A stretch of 26,885 bases of DNA from UBA4416 sp040376995 (lineage in GTDB: Bacteria; Bacteroidota; Bacteroidia; B-17B0; Aurantibacillaceae): positions 1-26,885 of the forward strand of contig JBEIPP010000021.1 in assembly GCA_040376995.1 (NCBI GenBank), written 5' to 3'. Positions 25,371 through 26,885 of the stretch are shown here, piece after piece; the stretch's first letter is position 1; every line of letters begins with the position of its first letter. The notes under the pieces are model-generated. The model saw only the letters and a list, made by a program, of their open reading frames with translations. It was not told where the DNA came from and did no database searches. The translations under genes were made by a program, and so were the position numbers.

Positions 25371-25787
25371 ATGCAACTCGTTGAACAAATAAAAAATTCA
25401 AATGGTCAAATCATGGCTATTATCATAAGTCACCGCTTTAATGAAAAAGGAATTCATTTCTTTACACCGGATGAGTTTTCTCAACAATTGGCGTATATGA
25501 ATCATCCTAAAGGCAAAATTATTGACCCACATTATCACAACGCTGTGCAACGCAATGTGGTATTTACACAAGAAGTTTTAATTATCAAAAAAGGGAAACT
25601 AAAAGTTGATTTTTATGATGATGTTCTAAATTATACTGAAAGTAGAATTTTAGAAGATGGTGATGTTATTTTATTATCTGCTGGTGGTCATGGTTTTGAA
25701 GTTATTGAAGACGTTGAAATGATTGAAGTAAAGCAAGGTCCATATCAAGGAGAATCTGATAAAACTAGATTTATAAAAAAAAATTAA
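25371..25787 (+). CDS. Cupin-like protein of the polysaccharide operon
   Basis: This 138-residue soluble protein has the spacing of a small cupin beta-barrel: HYHNAVQRNVVFTQEVLIIKKG (about residues 61-82) as motif 1 and ILEDGDVILLSAGGHGFEVI (about 92-112) as motif 2, with histidines in both that could bind a metal. Cupins in such operons are often sugar isomerases or epimerases, but key residues of RmlC or FdtA are not evident, so no reaction is assigned. It begins three bases after the flippase stop and ends five bases before the methyltransferase start. The tight packing supports a role in making or modifying the surface glycan. Confidence 0.65.
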   Translation: MQLVEQIKNSNGQIMAIIISHRFNEKGIHFFTPDEFSQQLAYMNHPKGKIIDPHYHNAVQRNVVFTQEVLIIKKGKLKVDFYDDVLNYTESRILEDGDVILLSAGGHGFEVIEDVEMIEVKQGPYQGESDKTRFIKKN

Positions 25788-25792
25788 TATAA

Positions 25793-26626
25793 ATGAAAGT
25801 ACTTCAAACTATATTAAAAAAAATTACTCCACCAATCATTTTAGAAATTGTGAAAGCTTTATTTTTTACTAAAAAAAGTAAATATGGATTTCAGGGAAAT
25901 TATACTAACTGGGAAGAAGCTTCAAAACAAACAACTGGTTGGGAAACAGACATTATTCTTGACAAAATAAATCAATCTACTAATCAACTTAAAAAACAGA
26001 ATAGTTCTTTTGAAAGGGATGGAGAAATTATTTCATCAATAAACCAAAATTTCCCATTAATGTATAGTTTAATTGATTCTATAAATATTGAAAAAAAAGA
26101 ACTAAGTATCATAGACTTTGGAGGTTCGCTTGGGGCACACTATAATAGATATAGACAATTTATAAATAATGTGATAAAAATTTCATGGGCCATTGTTGAA
26201 CAAAAAAAATATGTGGACTATGCAAAAAAAATAAATAAAAATCTTGAATTGAATTTCCACTATTCAATATCTGAAGCACTAAAAACAAACAATTACAACA
26301 CTTTCCTATCTTCAGGAACGATACAATACATCGAAAAACCTTATAAGTTAATGGATGAAATTATGGAGTATAATTTCTCAACAATTGTTTTTGATAGAAT
26401 ATTTTTTTTAAATGATGTTAATGATCGAATTTGTATTCAAAAGGTAAATCCAGAATTATTTTATGACGCTAGTTTTCCCGTTTGGTTATTTAATGAAGAT
26501 AATTTCAAAAAACATATGTCAAAAAAATATACCTTAATATCAGAATTTATGAGTGAAGATGGGGATAATCAAATTGAAGGGATAAGAATTTACCACAAAG
26601 GATTTTATTATAAATTAAACTATTAA
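25793..26626 (+). CDS. Putative methyltransferase, TIGR04325 type
   Basis: This 277-residue protein has a Rossmann-type S-adenosylmethionine site, SIIDFGGSLGAHYNRYR, near residues 103-119, followed by WAIVEQKKYVDYAKK and later FLSSGTIQYIEKPY and FDRIFFLN. This set of motifs fits the TIGR04325 group of putative methyltransferases found in capsule and O-antigen clusters. It would methylate a sugar or its substituent; the acceptor is unknown. ATG at 25793 lies five bases after the cupin-like gene and the next gene begins two bases after its stop, so it is within the operon. No membrane segment is seen apart from a hydrophobic N-terminal helix. Confidence 0.75.
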   Translation: MKVLQTILKKITPPIILEIVKALFFTKKSKYGFQGNYTNWEEASKQTTGWETDIILDKINQSTNQLKKQNSSFERDGEIISSINQNFPLMYSLIDSINIEKKELSIIDFGGSLGAHYNRYRQFINNVIKISWAIVEQKKYVDYAKKINKNLELNFHYSISEALKTNNYNTFLSSGTIQYIEKPYKLMDEIMEYNFSTIVFDRIFFLNDVNDRICIQKVNPELFYDASFPVWLFNEDNFKKHMSKKYTLISEFMSEDGDNQIEGIRIYHKGFYYKLNY

Positions 26627-26628
26627 AC

Positions 26629-26885
26629 ATGATTCCTGTTAATGAACCATTATTAAATGGTAACGAAAAGAAGTATTTAAACGAGTGTATTGATACAGGC
26701 TGGATTAGTTCGGAAGGACCGTTTATTAAAAAATTTGAAGAAGAATTTGCGAAAAAAAGTCAGAAAAAATATGCCGTAGCTGTTTGTAATGGAACCGCAG
26801 CACTTGAAATTGCTATTGAAGCATTGGATGTTAAAGAAGGGGATGAAGTGATCATGCCTGCATTTACCATTATTTCATGTGCATC
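26629..26885 (+). CDS. DegT/DnrJ/EryC1/StrS-family sugar aminotransferase, 3' end missing
   Basis: The first 85 codons are present; the gene runs off the right edge. The start IPVNEPLLNGNEKKYLNECI, then GWISSEGPFIKKFEEEFAKK and VAVCNGTAALEIAIEALDVK, with EGDEVIMPAFTIIS, is characteristic of PLP-dependent aminotransferases that convert keto sugars on nucleotide carriers to amino sugars, such as perosamine synthetases. The PLP lysine lies beyond the window. ATG at 26629 is two bases after the methyltransferase stop. It implies that the surface glycan contains an amino sugar. Confidence 0.9.
   Translation, partial: MIPVNEPLLNGNEKKYLNECIDTGWISSEGPFIKKFEEEFAKKSQKKYAVAVCNGTAALEIAIEALDVKEGDEVIMPAFTIISCA

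Overview
The window is AT-rich chromosomal DNA from a member of the Bacteroidota. The main reasons are the gene content (a DUF4175 coiled-coil protein, an M49 peptidase lipoprotein, a Wzi-family outer-membrane protein, a four-cysteine PheS), several matches to the Bacteroidota promoter pattern TTG-N17-23-TAnnTTTG, and a lack of purine-rich ribosome binding sites. Several genes appear to start with TTG or GTG. The species cannot be named from what is visible. No tRNA, rRNA, CRISPR array, integrase or transposase was found.

Layout. (1) 1-3338, minus: the 5' part of a very large DUF4175 membrane/coiled-coil gene, starting at TTG and running off the left edge. (2) About 3397-6102, minus: a small accessory block with a frameshifted PH-like membrane protein gene, an alpha/alpha-toroid (terpene-cyclase-like) protein, a small zinc-ribbon protein and an archaemetzincin-type lipoprotein. 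Two imperfect inverted repeats (3909-4022 and 5319-5496) with GCTAAC-type ends sit a few bases after stop codons, so the block resembles a run of attC-bearing gene cassettes. (3) 6161-11507: housekeeping genes dxs and an M49 dipeptidyl-peptidase-III-like lipoprotein (minus), then an RmlD-like sugar-nucleotide reductase (plus). (4) 11566-14275, minus: a probable operon of a MORN-repeat/vWA-like protein, ribF and a leucine-rich-repeat protein. (5) 14318-15667, plus: pheS and a small TPR gene. (6) 15770-21274: cell-envelope genes, namely a Wzi-like beta-barrel, a second predicted outer-membrane protein, a coiled-coil protein with a SPOR-like end, and an OmpA-family protein. (7) 21529-26885, plus: the start of a capsule/O-antigen operon with a Wzc-type tyrosine autokinase, a flippase, a cupin-like protein, a TIGR04325-type methyltransferase and a DegT-family aminotransferase cut by the right edge.

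How the genes fit together. The last region codes for surface polysaccharide synthesis: chain-length control and export (Wzc), translocation of lipid-linked units (flippase), and amino-sugar formation and modification (aminotransferase, cupin, methyltransferase). The nearby Wzi-like protein may help hold the finished polysaccharide at the surface, and the reductase at 10575 may supply a deoxysugar precursor. The accessory block has no visible functional link to its neighbours. Short GC-rich or palindromic dispersed-type repeats lie at several gene ends, and one similar motif lies inside the pheS reading frame.
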